A stretch of 21,622 nt of DNA from Eubacterium sp. UBA3782 (GCA_002368795.1 DFFG01000052.1:1-21622), one strand, 5' to 3'. Positions 1-7,786 are shown, counted from the first letter of the stretch. A program made the numbers and translations. The notes: generated by a model not told the origin, from the letters alone.

Positions 1-10
1 AAAGGAGTTG

Positions 11-39
11 TTGACCAAACACTAAGTAATTTGTAGATA
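11..39 (+). promoter_or_regulatory. weak candidate promoter upstream of yhbY
   Basis: TTGACC (11-16) is followed after 17 bases by TAGATA (34-39). The -35 is good but the -10 matches only half of the consensus. An alternative -10-like TATCAT lies at 53-58. The first 89 bases contain no convincing end of an upstream gene: all three plus frames stop within 36 bases. Confidence 0.25.
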
Positions 40-89
40 GACGTTTTGTGATTATCATATTATAAGCAGACAGGAGAACAGATCAGCTT

Positions 90-401
90 ATGACAAGCAA
101 ACAGAGAGCATATTTAATGAGCCTGGCTCAGAAAGAGCAGGCAATCATTCATATCGGCAAGAGTGGGATCACCCCCGAGCTGACAAAGGCAGTAGATGAG
201 GCACTGGCAGCCAGAGAGCTGGTCAAGGTCGGCATCCTTCAGAACTGCTTCGATGATCCAAAGGAGCTGGCCGTCACCCTCGCAGAGCGTACCAGTTCCC
301 AGCTGATCCAGATCATCGGAAAGAAGATCGTCCTGTATCGCCAGGGCAAGGATGACAAGCGGAAGATCGAGCTTCCAAAGGCAAAAAAGAATCAGGACTA
401 A
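90..401 (+). CDS. yhbY: YhbY-family CRM-domain RNA-binding protein
   Basis: A 103-residue protein spanning the whole length of the CRS1/YhbY (CRM) RNA-binding family. The N-terminus (SKQRAYLMSLA), the GKSG loop near residues 23-26 (the family's GxxG nucleic-acid loop) and the helix with AVDEALAARELVKVGIL are typical. Family members bind pre-50S ribosomal particles and are thought to help large-subunit assembly in the cytoplasm. The ATG at 90 follows AGGAGAA at 72-78. Its place directly before nadD, yqeK and rsfS matches the common Firmicutes order, in which obgE usually precedes it; obgE is not visible here. Family assignment is firm. The exact cellular role is known only from homologues. Confidence 0.93.
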   Translation: MTSKQRAYLMSLAQKEQAIIHIGKSGITPELTKAVDEALAARELVKVGILQNCFDDPKELAVTLAERTSSQLIQIIGKKIVLYRQGKDDKRKIELPKAKKNQD

Positions 402-546
402 ACGCAGAAAACGCCAGACAGATCAAAATATAGGATAGTCAGCAGACAGCTGTGTGTAAAACGTATCAACGGCAAAGCAGACAGTAAGCCGAATATGAAG
501 ATAAATTCATAGTCGGCAGCGCAGGCAGACAGCCGGGAGATCAGAT
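402..546 (+). repeat. yhbY-nadD gap with repeated CAGACAG heptamer
   Basis: This 145-base gap holds CAGACAG at 415-421, 443-449, 478-484 and 526-532. Two more copies lie just before the yhbY start (67-73) and the yqeK start (1184-1190). No terminator or strong promoter is visible. The ribosome binding site for nadD (GGGAGA, 535-540) is at the end. Confidence 0.5.
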
Positions 547-1182
547 ATGGAGCAGACAAAGAAGAGATTCAAGGCAGGCATCATGGGCGGCACCTTCGAT
601 CCGATTCATATAGGCCATCTGGTTCTCGGGGAGCGGGCACATCATCAGTTTGGCCTGGATAAGGTCTTTTATATGCCTGCGGGAAATCCGCCCCACAAGC
701 AGAACCGGAAGGGCAGAGCTACTGACGAGCAGAGGGTAGAGATGGTCAAACGCGCCATCGCATCCAATCCTCACTTTGCCCTCTCACTGGTAGAGATGAA
801 TGCGGATGGCTACAGCTATACCTACCGCACTCTTGAGAGACTGCGGGCACAGTATCCGGATACAGACTTCTACTTTATCATGGGCGCTGATTCGCTGGCT
901 GATTTTCATGAATGGAAGGAACCGCAGCGTATCGCAGATGCGGCCAATATTGTAGTCGCGACACGCAATCAGATGGATCCGGTCCGGTTTGAAGAGCTGC
1001 TGGAACAGCAGAGCGAGCGGTTCCACACAGAATTTCTGCGTCTGGACACGCCAAACCTTGATATTTCGTCAAAAAACATCCGTGCCATGGTTCGGAATGG
1101 CATATCCCCCCGCTACTACATACAGGATGTGATCCTGGACTACATCACGGAAAACGGGATCTATCTGGGCGAAGAGGAATAA
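547..1182 (+). CDS. nadD: nicotinate-nucleotide adenylyltransferase
   Basis: A 211-residue nucleotidyltransferase that joins ATP and nicotinate mononucleotide to give deamido-NAD, a late cytosolic step of NAD synthesis. The nucleotide-binding signature GGTFDPIHIGHL is at residues 14-25, with the HxGH motif at H21-H24. The central FIMGADSLADFHEWK segment and the C-terminal DISSKNIRAM segment (the family's ISSTxIR ATP-binding motif) are both present, so the protein looks complete and active. ATG 547 follows GGGAGA by six bases. It ends nine bases before yqeK, so the two are very probably co-transcribed, as in many Firmicutes. Confidence 0.96.
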   Translation: MEQTKKRFKAGIMGGTFDPIHIGHLVLGERAHHQFGLDKVFYMPAGNPPHKQNRKGRATDEQRVEMVKRAIASNPHFALSLVEMNADGYSYTYRTLERLRAQYPDTDFYFIMGADSLADFHEWKEPQRIADAANIVVATRNQMDPVRFEELLEQQSERFHTEFLRLDTPNLDISSKNIRAMVRNGISPRYYIQDVILDYITENGIYLGEEE

Positions 1183-1191
1183 ACAGACAGT

Positions 1192-1815
1192 ATGAGCAAA
1201 AAAGAAGAGAGCATAAAAGATAAGAAGATCGACTGGGAGGTCATCGAAGGCAAGCTTCAAAAGGACCTGACTGCCAATCGTTACCGGCATACGCTGGGCG
1301 TAACCTATACTGCCTGCGCGCTTGCCATGGTGCATGGCGAAGATATCAACAGGGCTCGCCTTGCCGGACTTCTGCATGACTGCGCAAAATGCATCCCCAA
1401 TGCCGAAAAGGTGCGGATGTGCAAAAATGAACATATCGATGCGACAGAATTCGAGATCGAGCATCCGGTGCTGCTGCACGCAAAGCTGGGCGCCCATCTG
1501 GCAAAAAAGAAATATAACGTCACCGACGTGGAGATCCTCAGCGCGATCCGCTGGCACACCACAGGCTGTCCCCGCATGAGCCTGCTGGAAAAGATCGTCT
1601 TCATCTCAGATTACATCGAGCCAAACCGGGACAAAGCGCCAAACCTTGCGTCCATTCGCCAGATGGCATTTGAGGATATCGACCAGGCTATGTACATGAT
1701 CCTGCGCGATACCGTAGCGTACCTGAGCGCAAACCCAAAAGCCATGGATCAGACGACCCTTGGCGCCTACGAATACTACAAAAACCTCGCTTATGAAAAA
1801 GCAGAGCAGGAATAG
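1192..1815 (+). CDS. yqeK: YqeK-type HD-domain diadenosine tetraphosphatase
   Basis: A 207-residue HD-superfamily metal-dependent hydrolase of the YqeK family, which cleaves diadenosine tetraphosphate symmetrically to two ADP. Probable metal ligands are H33 (in YRHTLGV), the H62-D63 doublet (GLLHDCAK), H91 (EIEHPVLLH), H122 (IRWHTTG) and D140 (FISDYIEP). The RWHTTG and FISDYIEPNR segments are characteristic of this family rather than of other HD hydrolases. The ATG lies nine bases after the nadD stop, with AGAGGA overlapping the end of nadD as ribosome binding site. The nadD-yqeK-rsfS neighbourhood supports the call. Confidence 0.93.
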   Translation: MSKKEESIKDKKIDWEVIEGKLQKDLTANRYRHTLGVTYTACALAMVHGEDINRARLAGLLHDCAKCIPNAEKVRMCKNEHIDATEFEIEHPVLLHAKLGAHLAKKKYNVTDVEILSAIRWHTTGCPRMSLLEKIVFISDYIEPNRDKAPNLASIRQMAFEDIDQAMYMILRDTVAYLSANPKAMDQTTLGAYEYYKNLAYEKAEQE

Positions 1816-1852
1816 AAATAAGTGATAGAACACGAAACTATTCCTGATGAAT

Positions 1853-1925
1853 TCAGAAAAATGCAGGAAAATTTATAAAAATTTCATTAGTTCAAATATA
1901 GAATACATAAAATCAGAAAAATGCA
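1853..1925 (+). repeat. 13-base direct repeat before rsfS
   Basis: TCAGAAAAATGCA occurs at 1853-1865 and again exactly 60 bases on at 1913-1925, in the A/T-rich 200-base gap between yqeK and rsfS. No confident promoter or terminator was found in this gap. Confidence 0.5.
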
Positions 1926-2015
1926 TTCCCATCAGCCGCTATCCATGATAGAATAAAGGCAGCTGATCAGACATCGCTCATGCGATCCACAATGATCAGG
2001 AAGGAGGAAATAGGA

Positions 2016-2369
2016 ATGGCAGATTCCAAAGAAATGGCAAAACTGGCGATCAAAGCACTGGAGGACAAACAGGGATCTGATATCCGCGTCATCGATATCA
2101 GCCACATCTCCACACTTGCCGACTACTTCATCATCGCCAGCGGCAGCAACCGCAACCAGGTTCAGGCAATGGCTGATGCGGTCGGCGAAGAACTGGCAAA
2201 GATCCAGGTATTCGCAAAAAACACCGAAGGCTACCAGAATGCCAACTGGATCCTGATGGACTACGGCGACATCGTGCTCCATCTGTTCGATCAGGAAAAC
2301 CGCCTGTTCTACGATCTCGAAAGGATCTGGAGAGACGGACAGCAGATCGACCCGGACAGCCTTGAGTAA
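2016..2369 (+). CDS. rsfS: ribosomal silencing factor RsfS
   Basis: A 117-residue protein of the RsfS/Iojap (DUF143) family, which binds ribosomal protein uL14 and blocks subunit joining when nutrients are short. Diagnostic segments are DYFIIASGSNRNQVQAMAD, EGYQNANWILMDYGDIVLHLF and FYDLERIW. The frame is open from 1980, but ATG 2016 is chosen because AAGGAGG at 2001-2007 sits eight bases before it and the resulting MADSKEMAKLA start matches the family. The 200-base gap after yqeK may mean its own promoter, although it remains part of the conserved yhbY-nadD-yqeK-rsfS set. Confidence 0.93.
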   Translation: MADSKEMAKLAIKALEDKQGSDIRVIDISHISTLADYFIIASGSNRNQVQAMADAVGEELAKIQVFAKNTEGYQNANWILMDYGDIVLHLFDQENRLFYDLERIWRDGQQIDPDSLE

Positions 2370-2383
2370 AAGAGCAAAAACAA

Positions 2384-2467
2384 GAATTGATCCAAATGAA
2401 TGCTTCGAATGATTGCTTCATATGGCTGCTCCGGTAGGAGATAAGAGAGTAATCAAGAGATCAATTC
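2384..2467 (+). other. inverted repeat downstream of rsfS
   Basis: GAATTGATC (2384-2392) and GATCAATTC (2459-2467) form a perfect 9-base inverted repeat enclosing 66 bases. The enclosed DNA has no open frame longer than about 13 codons. This could close a structured 3' untranslated region or small RNA ending at the terminator at 2535-2571; function unknown. Confidence 0.4.
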
Positions 2468-2534
2468 CGTACAAATATTAGACAAACCAGTGGAATTTAA
2501 ATCTGGCTGAAAATCAAAACATAAGTACTAACAC

Positions 2535-2571
2535 ACGAGGCAGGACGCACAAGCGGCCTGCTTCGTTTTTT
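2535..2571 (+). terminator. intrinsic terminator after rsfS
   Basis: ACGAGGCAGG (2535-2544) pairs with CCTGCTTCGT (2557-2566) through ten pairs, one of them G-U, around a 12-base loop, and leads into TTTTTT (2566-2571). It sits about 165 bases after the rsfS stop. Confidence 0.8.
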
Positions 2572-2588
2572 CACAAACAAAAATGGAA

Positions 2589-2638
2589 GTACACATCTAC
2601 AATAAGGAAAAATCGGACAATGCAGATGTGTACACATC
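2589..2638. promoter_or_regulatory. operator-like palindrome with extra half-site
   Basis: GATGTGTACACATC (2625-2638) is a perfect 14-base palindrome. Its half GTACACATC occurs again at 2589-2597, 41 bases upstream, so the region can also fold as a 10-base hairpin (2589-2598 with 2624-2633). It lies about 150 bases before the promoter at 2788-2816. The binding protein, if any, is unknown. Confidence 0.4.
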
Positions 2639-2693
2639 GAAATAACCAAAATGAAAATTCCAATATTGACGATGTAAGGAGTATGCCTTCTGC

Positions 2694-2724
2694 AGAATAA
2701 CAAAACCAAATAAATGGTTATTCT
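2694..2724. other. 8-base inverted repeat AGAATAAC/GTTATTCT
   Basis: AGAATAAC (2694-2701) and GTTATTCT (2717-2724) are perfect inverse complements around a 15-base A/T-rich centre, 64 bases before the -35 of the following gene. No T-run follows, so it is not a plus-strand terminator. The rest of the 2370-2839 gap has no credible gene. Confidence 0.35.
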
Positions 2725-2787
2725 CGCCCAAATTGTTGCAGAAATATAGCGCAAAGTGGAGGGAGAAGCCTTATTTATTACGAAAAG

Positions 2788-2816
2788 GTGACAAATATAT
2801 CTTTGCATGTTATAAT
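2788..2816 (+). promoter_or_regulatory. strong sigma-A-type promoter for the lysozyme-like gene
   Basis: GTGACA (2788-2793), a 17-base spacer and a perfect TATAAT (2811-2816) preceded by an extended TG at 2808-2809. The start codon at 2840 lies 24 bases after the -10, so the leader is very short. AAAGGGG at 2828-2834 is the ribosome binding site. Confidence 0.85.
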
Positions 2817-2839
2817 GACCGTAGTATAAAGGGGTTATT

Positions 2840-4984
2840 ATGAGAAAATATGCTTTACTTACATTAATAACTACAGCAGCTCTTTTGATGGGCAATCCTT
2901 CTGCGGCCTTTGCGGCAGAGGAGCTTGGCAGTACCGTGGAGAGCGGAACAACGGATACCGCTGGTACTGGTGCGGACAGCACCGGGACTACAGGTTCGGA
3001 GACGGGTACGGAAACTGGTACCGTTTCTTCTTCTGCGGCTGCTCCTTCTGGAGATGATTCTTCTTCCAGCGGAAGTACTGCAGCTGATCCTGCAGTATCC
3101 GGCGGCTCATCAACAGATGATGCTTCTTCCGGAACGTCTGCAAATACAGGAGATGCGGGTACTGCATCCCAGGATAGTTCTGCTGCAACATCTGCGACCA
3201 GCAGTACTTCGACGGACAGCAGCCAGAGTACATCGGCTTCTTCCAGTGATTCTGCTGCATCTTCCACATCCCTGTCCGATGAGGAGCTGTTTACCCAGGG
3301 CGGCGGATATCTTCCCTACATCCAGACCTTTGTTCATCCGAAGAATGTCAATCTGCCGGAATCTGTGACCAGATACCTGCCATGGGTGGAACGGTACTGT
3401 GCCGAAAACAATATTTCGGAATATGTTCCCTATGCGATGGCAATCATGAACAATGAATCCGGCGGCACGACCATGGATGTCATGGGCTGCAAGGGAGAAG
3501 ATCCTTACGACTCCGTCAAGGAAGGATGCAGGATTTTCGCACTGTGTCTTGATGATGCAAAAAAGGCAGGCGCAGATATCAATTCGGCTGTGCAGGGCTA
3601 TAACTACGGAACCAATTTCTGCTTTTATGTTGGTTCTGCCGGCGGTATCTATACCCAGAGCCTGTCTGATATGTATGCCTACGATGCTTCCGGCGGAGAA
3701 AAGATTCCCTTCCCCAACAGTTTGGGTTTTGGCTGGATCTACAATTATGGCTGTCAGTACTATGTCGGACTGACCATGAGCTATCTGGAGGAGATGACCG
3801 AAGAGGATCTTGCTGCGTATAATGAAAAGCAGGAGGCAAAGGAGACGGATTATGTTGTCTGGCTGCGCGAGTTTGCCGAAGAAGAAGGGCATGGCTATTC
3901 TGATCTCTATTACAAGGGGACAAAGAATGTAAATGATGCCAGCCTGATCTATCTTGCTCTTCAGAATAACGGCTATCTGGTCGGTGAGAAGGAGGACTGT
4001 CCCTTTGACCGGGAGTCCATTGTCCCGACCATCACCAGACATGGCTTTGTGGAGGTTCCCGAGGCTGAGACAGATTATATGCAGATGCGTGCCGGCGATA
4101 TCCTGATCGGCGATTCCGTTCTTGCAATTTTTGTAGGTGACGGCTGTATTGTCAATGTAGAGGATACTGAAGATGCTGTCGCCATCAGAGATGTCCCGAT
4201 CGAGACGGCCTACAAAGTGTATCGCTGTGAGAAGAAGGATGAACCCCTGAACGATTATACGGCCTGGATGGTAGAGCATGCCTATGATGATGTGCATGGC
4301 TATGCCTTGTTCGGCCGGAATGATCCTGATGTAAATGAAAGCTCCTTTGTCTACTATGCACTTGCTTCCTGCGGTTATCTGGAAGGAGAGGACAGGACGG
4401 AGTATTTTGGCGTAGAGGAAGAACCGGAGATCCTGCTCCGACACGGTTTTGCTGAGGTGACAGATAAGGTTATCTCGGCAGTCCCAAATGCAGGTGCATC
4501 CGAAGAAAAATCGAACAGTTCTGCGCTTCGCACGGGCGATATCCTGATCGGCGCAAATGGCGAGAATGCCGTGTATGTAAACGGCGGCAGATTTGTATAT
4601 GCCCAGGACGCCAGAAAGTCACTGGCAGATTATGGCGCAGGAGACCAGAGCGGCCATGAGGTCATTGTCGGAACGCTGGACGGGGTTCCGTGGGTACACG
4701 TCTTCCGTCTGGAGGCAAAGGACGAGCAGAGGGAAGAGAAGAGCATTACAGGCACCTTGTCATGGACCGGTGAAAGTGAATCCGAGCATCCTGCGGAGAT
4801 CAGTATTCTCCTTGTTGCAGATGGGAAGGCGGTCAGGAAGATCACCGTACCTGTGCAGGATGGTTATACCTATTCCTTTGCAGGTGTAGATGCAGATAAG
4901 GAATACTCGATTTACAGTGAAGATATTCCGGGGTATCAGAAAACCTATGATGGCTTCAATGTAAGCTACAAAAAAGAAGCTTAA
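2840..4984 (+). CDS. secreted lysozyme-like protein with two inactive amidase-like modules and a Cna-B-like tail
   Basis: A 714-residue exported protein. Order: signal peptide (1 to about 25, ending SAAFA), a Ser/Thr/Gly-rich linker (about 30-150), then a domain resembling the CwlT-type lysozyme (about 155-315). That domain has the probable catalytic E206 in NNESGG, DVMGC, and AVQGYNYGT. Two tandem modules follow (about 337-470 and 472-630), built like phage NlpC/P60-type peptidoglycan amidases: HGY, then the DCSS site, then RHGF and GDIL. Both have lost the nucleophile: D366 (in NDAS) and E500 (in NESS) stand where Cys is expected, and V427 and E575 where the catalytic His is expected. Residues about 635-714 resemble a Cna-B beta domain (SEDIPGYQKTYDGF) without an obvious isopeptide Lys. 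It probably cuts wall glycan while the dead modules bind wall. There is no sorting signal or C-terminal membrane segment, so it is likely released or held non-covalently. Exact substrate unknown. Confidence 0.8.
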   Translation: MRKYALLTLITTAALLMGNPSAAFAAEELGSTVESGTTDTAGTGADSTGTTGSETGTETGTVSSSAAAPSGDDSSSSGSTAADPAVSGGSSTDDASSGTSANTGDAGTASQDSSAATSATSSTSTDSSQSTSASSSDSAASSTSLSDEELFTQGGGYLPYIQTFVHPKNVNLPESVTRYLPWVERYCAENNISEYVPYAMAIMNNESGGTTMDVMGCKGEDPYDSVKEGCRIFALCLDDAKKAGADINSAVQGYNYGTNFCFYVGSAGGIYTQSLSDMYAYDASGGEKIPFPNSLGFGWIYNYGCQYYVGLTMSYLEEMTEEDLAAYNEKQEAKETDYVVWLREFAEEEGHGYSDLYYKGTKNVNDASLIYLALQNNGYLVGEKEDCPFDRESIVPTITRHGFVEVPEAETDYMQMRAGDILIGDSVLAIFVGDGCIVNVEDTEDAVAIRDVPIETAYKVYRCEKKDEPLNDYTAWMVEHAYDDVHGYALFGRNDPDVNESSFVYYALASCGYLEGEDRTEYFGVEEEPEILLRHGFAEVTDKVISAVPNAGASEEKSNSSALRTGDILIGANGENAVYVNGGRFVYAQDARKSLADYGAGDQSGHEVIVGTLDGVPWVHVFRLEAKDEQREEKSITGTLSWTGESESEHPAEISILLVADGKAVRKITVPVQDGYTYSFAGVDADKEYSIYSEDIPGYQKTYDGFNVSYKKEA

Positions 4985-4993
4985 GCATAATTC

Positions 4994-5042
4994 AGGATAG
5001 CCCGCAGAGTTTATAGAACCTCTCGGGCTATTCTGCGTTTTG
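4994..5042 (+). terminator. intrinsic terminator after the lysozyme-like gene
   Basis: AGGATAGCCCG (4994-5004) pairs with CGGGCTATTCT (5024-5034), eleven pairs with one G-U, and an inner AGAG/CTCT extends it. GCGTTTT follows. It is ten bases after the stop codon. Confidence 0.75.
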
Positions 5043-5106
5043 TAAGGATAAAAGAATCAAAGAAGTGTTGTTTCGCATGGGGGTTAGCAGAAAGGAGGTA
5101 CGGCGA

Positions 5107-6969
5107 ATGGAAGAAAAAAAGACAGGTCTGGCAGATGGATTCACAGAGAATCCGGAGGAAAAGGATATTCCCATATCTGATGTGACCGAAAGCGTCGTGC
5201 CAGATTATGTGGAACCTTCCGAGACTTACATGGAGCTGAACAATAGTCCTGCATCGGATGCAGCATCTGCAGAACCGGAAGGCCAGATATATGATGAAAA
5301 CCATGATCCGGGCGATGATTTGTATTCTGATTCTCCCTACAAAAAAGAGTCCTTTGTGACATGGGAGAGTGGTGCTGATTCTGCCAGAGAAGAAGACAAA
5401 CAGTTTGAGGAAGCCGTAAACAACTTCTTTGCAGACGATGAAGAGAGAGAGAATGAATCGGACGCTGCAGGGCCAGACAGAGAGCTTCCGCCTGTCTTAA
5501 GACATTTCCCGCGCGTTATGATCCTTCTGGCAGTTCTGGCCATCGCTGCCGCGGTTTATCTGTTCTTTGGCATAAAGCATGTACCGGCAAAGCTTGATCT
5601 GACGGATTACACGGATGTGAAGTTCACCGGCTATGATACCTTCGGTTATGTCAAAAATGATTTCGACCGGACGGCCTTTTCTGATGCGGTGATCAAGTGT
5701 CTGAAGGACAAGAATGTGATCAGCATGGATTATGTCCGGGGCGCAAAAGAACTGCCGGAAGACGAGTATGAACGGGAAAAGTATCAGGAAGATACGGCAG
5801 TGATCGATGCAGTGACATCGGCCGTTACCATTCATATCGATACGACCACGGATCTGACAAACGGCGACGTGGTGCATGTAACCTATGACTACGACAACAG
5901 TGAGCTGAGAAAATACAGGATCCAGCTGACGGGCACAGAGATGGAGTGCGTGGTAGCGGACCTGCCCATTGCCCAGACCTTTGATGCATTTGCCAATGTC
6001 GAGCTGGCCTTTGACGGCTACAACGGATACGGAACGGCAGCACTTACCGATACGAAGAATGGAGCCGATCACATCAGCTTCTCCGATAATGCGGGTATTT
6101 ACCTGCAGAACGGTGATGTGGTGACCGTGACGGCCGTATCAACATTCGGCAGCAGCTTTAAGGATTACTGCAACGAATACGGCAGGATTCCCCAATCCAC
6201 GACGAAGCAGTATACGGTATCCGGACTTCCGGAGGTAGAGATCTTTGATGCCTTTGCCTGCGTAACTCCGAAATTCGATGGAATATCCCCGCTGGCGACC
6301 TTTGCCTTTGAGCTTTCCGATGAAGCAAGGGAGGCCGTGGAGTATAAGGCGGACAAGACAGAAAAACTCGCCAATGATGATACGGTAACGCTTGAGATCC
6401 ATACGGAAGGAGAGAAGGAGAATAACGGCTTTGACGAGGCCTTCATCCGCAAATACGGCTGCTATCCGAAGGAGCTGAAGAAGACCTACAAAGCGGAGAA
6501 ACTTCCGAAATATCTGGAATCCTATAAAGAGATTCCTGAGGATATTCTGAAAGAGATGCGGAAGATCGCCAACTCCGAGGCGTCCAGGATCACGAAATAC
6601 AACAACACAAAGCTGCGCTCCGTCGAATATGCCAGCACCTATCTGCTGAGCAATTATGAGGGAGATGTAAAAAATAAGCTGTACATCGCCTACCGCTGTC
6701 ACGGATCCTACACCATAAAGGCGAACAAGAAGGACAAGAAAGCCAAGGATGAGACGGTTACCTTCTCCTTCCTGACGTATGCCCAGTTTATGGATATCGT
6801 GATCGAGCCCGATGGCACCTGCAAGGTGGATCTGGACAACTACAACACGACATCAAACGTGATAACGGTAGAAAAGGTGGGAGACTTTGAAGGCTTCCGC
6901 ACGGCTGCAGAGATGGAAGATTACATCCAGGCGATCAATCCGGATTATACCTTTGAACAGGTAGATTGA
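5107..6969 (+). CDS. single-pass membrane protein with three extracellular repeats, function unknown
   Basis: A 620-residue protein when started at ATG 5107, which follows AAAGGAGG (5091-5098) by eight bases; the open frame extends to a GTG at 5065 with no such site. The first roughly 135 residues are acidic and lack a signal peptide. One membrane segment (about 137-157, RVMILLAVLAIAAAVYLFFG) places the rest outside. Three related units follow, starting near residues 162 (LDLTDYTDVKFTGYDTFGY), 286 (LPIAQTFDAFANVELAFDGY) and 375 (LPEVEIFDAFACVTPKFDG). Each carries an N-G/D-D-x-V-x-(V/L) strand about 40-60 residues on. The C-terminal 150 residues form a separate Lys-rich domain with no motif I recognise. 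I know similar GY-rich repeat proteins only as uncharacterised Clostridia membrane proteins. Its position between a wall hydrolase and the SOS module gives no firm hint. Confidence 0.75.
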   Translation: MEEKKTGLADGFTENPEEKDIPISDVTESVVPDYVEPSETYMELNNSPASDAASAEPEGQIYDENHDPGDDLYSDSPYKKESFVTWESGADSAREEDKQFEEAVNNFFADDEERENESDAAGPDRELPPVLRHFPRVMILLAVLAIAAAVYLFFGIKHVPAKLDLTDYTDVKFTGYDTFGYVKNDFDRTAFSDAVIKCLKDKNVISMDYVRGAKELPEDEYEREKYQEDTAVIDAVTSAVTIHIDTTTDLTNGDVVHVTYDYDNSELRKYRIQLTGTEMECVVADLPIAQTFDAFANVELAFDGYNGYGTAALTDTKNGADHISFSDNAGIYLQNGDVVTVTAVSTFGSSFKDYCNEYGRIPQSTTKQYTVSGLPEVEIFDAFACVTPKFDGISPLATFAFELSDEAREAVEYKADKTEKLANDDTVTLEIHTEGEKENNGFDEAFIRKYGCYPKELKKTYKAEKLPKYLESYKEIPEDILKEMRKIANSEASRITKYNNTKLRSVEYASTYLLSNYEGDVKNKLYIAYRCHGSYTIKANKKDKKAKDETVTFSFLTYAQFMDIVIEPDGTCKVDLDNYNTTSNVITVEKVGDFEGFRTAAEMEDYIQAINPDYTFEQVD

Positions 6970-7007
6970 GTCGGATAAAGACTAACAAACAAAAGAACAA
7001 ATGAGAA

Positions 7008-7053
7008 AAAAGATCGGACATGGAGCAGTCAAGCTGCCCATGTCCGATCTTTT
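7008..7053. terminator. bidirectional terminator between convergent genes
   Basis: AAAAGATCGGACATGG (7008-7023) and CCATGTCCGATCTTTT (7038-7053) form a perfect 16-base stem with a 14-base loop. Runs of T lie on the 3' side of either strand, so it can end both the plus-strand gene stopping at 6969 and lexA, which stops at 7112 on the minus strand. Confidence 0.9.
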
Positions 7054-7111
7054 GTTGTCGATTTTTATTATCCAAAAGGAAAAGATAGCGGAGCGATATT
7101 CCGCCGTTTCT

Positions 7112-7786
7112 CTATAGGAAGAAGCGCATCACGCCGATGACCTCGCCCAGGATCTGGAAGCTGTCACCAGGACGTACGATGATGGGCTGCATGTGATCGT
7201 TCTCCGGCTGGAGACGGACATGATCCTTCTCATGATAGAGCGTCTTGACGGTAGCAGAATCATCGACCAACGCCACGACGATATCACCGTTTGCGGCTAC
7301 CTGGGTCTGACGAACCAGGACATAATCCCCATCCAGAATGCCGGCATTGACCATGCTTTCCCCCTTGACCTTCAGCATAAAGGTCTGGGCATTGGGAAGC
7401 TTGCTGACCGGAACAGGGAAGTAGGTCTCGATCTGTTCGACTGCCAGAAGAGGCTGGCCGGCGGCTACATTGCCGATGACCGGGACATTTGCATACTCTG
7501 TGGAGGCTGCGGTCTCCAGCTCAGGGATCATATGACGGATCCGGGTATTGAGAAAGTCGTCATCGATGATCTCGATCGCACGCGGCTTGGTCGCATCCTT
7601 GCGGATGTAGCCGTTCTTCTCCAGTGCCTCCAGGTGAGCATGTACGGAAGAGGTGGATTTAAGCTTGACTGCCTCGCAGATCTCACGGACTGACGGCGGG
7701 AAGCCGCGGGTGAGGATCTCACTCTTCATATAATCAAGGATCTCCTGCTGTTTCTTGCTGATGGGTCCTTTCGTTCTGCCTGCCAT
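7112..7786 (-). CDS. lexA: LexA SOS repressor
   Basis: A 224-residue LexA. The N-terminal winged helix-turn-helix (about 1-70, with GFPPSVREICEAVKLKSTSSVHAHL) binds SOS boxes. The C-terminal S24-family serine protease domain cleaves itself when RecA is active: scissile A109-G110 (in VAAGQP), nucleophile S144 (GESMVNAGI) and base K181 (SATVKTLY). All key residues are present, so it should be functional. The frame reaches a GTG at 7801, but ATG 7786 is preferred because AAGGAGG (minus strand, 7791-7797) lies just upstream and MAGRTKGPIS fits the family start. It is divergent from the LysM/YneA-like gene, as in Bacillus, and the intervening SOS boxes indicate autoregulation. A shared hairpin at 7008-7053 ends transcription. 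Confidence 0.97.
   Translation of the reverse strand: MAGRTKGPISKKQQEILDYMKSEILTRGFPPSVREICEAVKLKSTSSVHAHLEALEKNGYIRKDATKPRAIEIIDDDFLNTRIRHMIPELETAASTEYANVPVIGNVAAGQPLLAVEQIETYFPVPVSKLPNAQTFMLKVKGESMVNAGILDGDYVLVRQTQVAANGDIVVALVDDSATVKTLYHEKDHVRLQPENDHMQPIIVRPGDSFQILGEVIGVMRFFL

Noticed and set aside
3110..4444. 444-codon minus-strand open frame inside the lysozyme-like gene
   Set aside because: Shadow of a gene with clear signal peptide, domains, promoter and terminator; no ribosome binding site or family match on the minus strand.
2840..4984. CwlT-like domain as a sign of a Tn916-type conjugative element
   Set aside because: No integrase, relaxase, coupling protein or other transfer gene is present nearby, and the active NlpC/P60 domain of CwlT is degenerate here.
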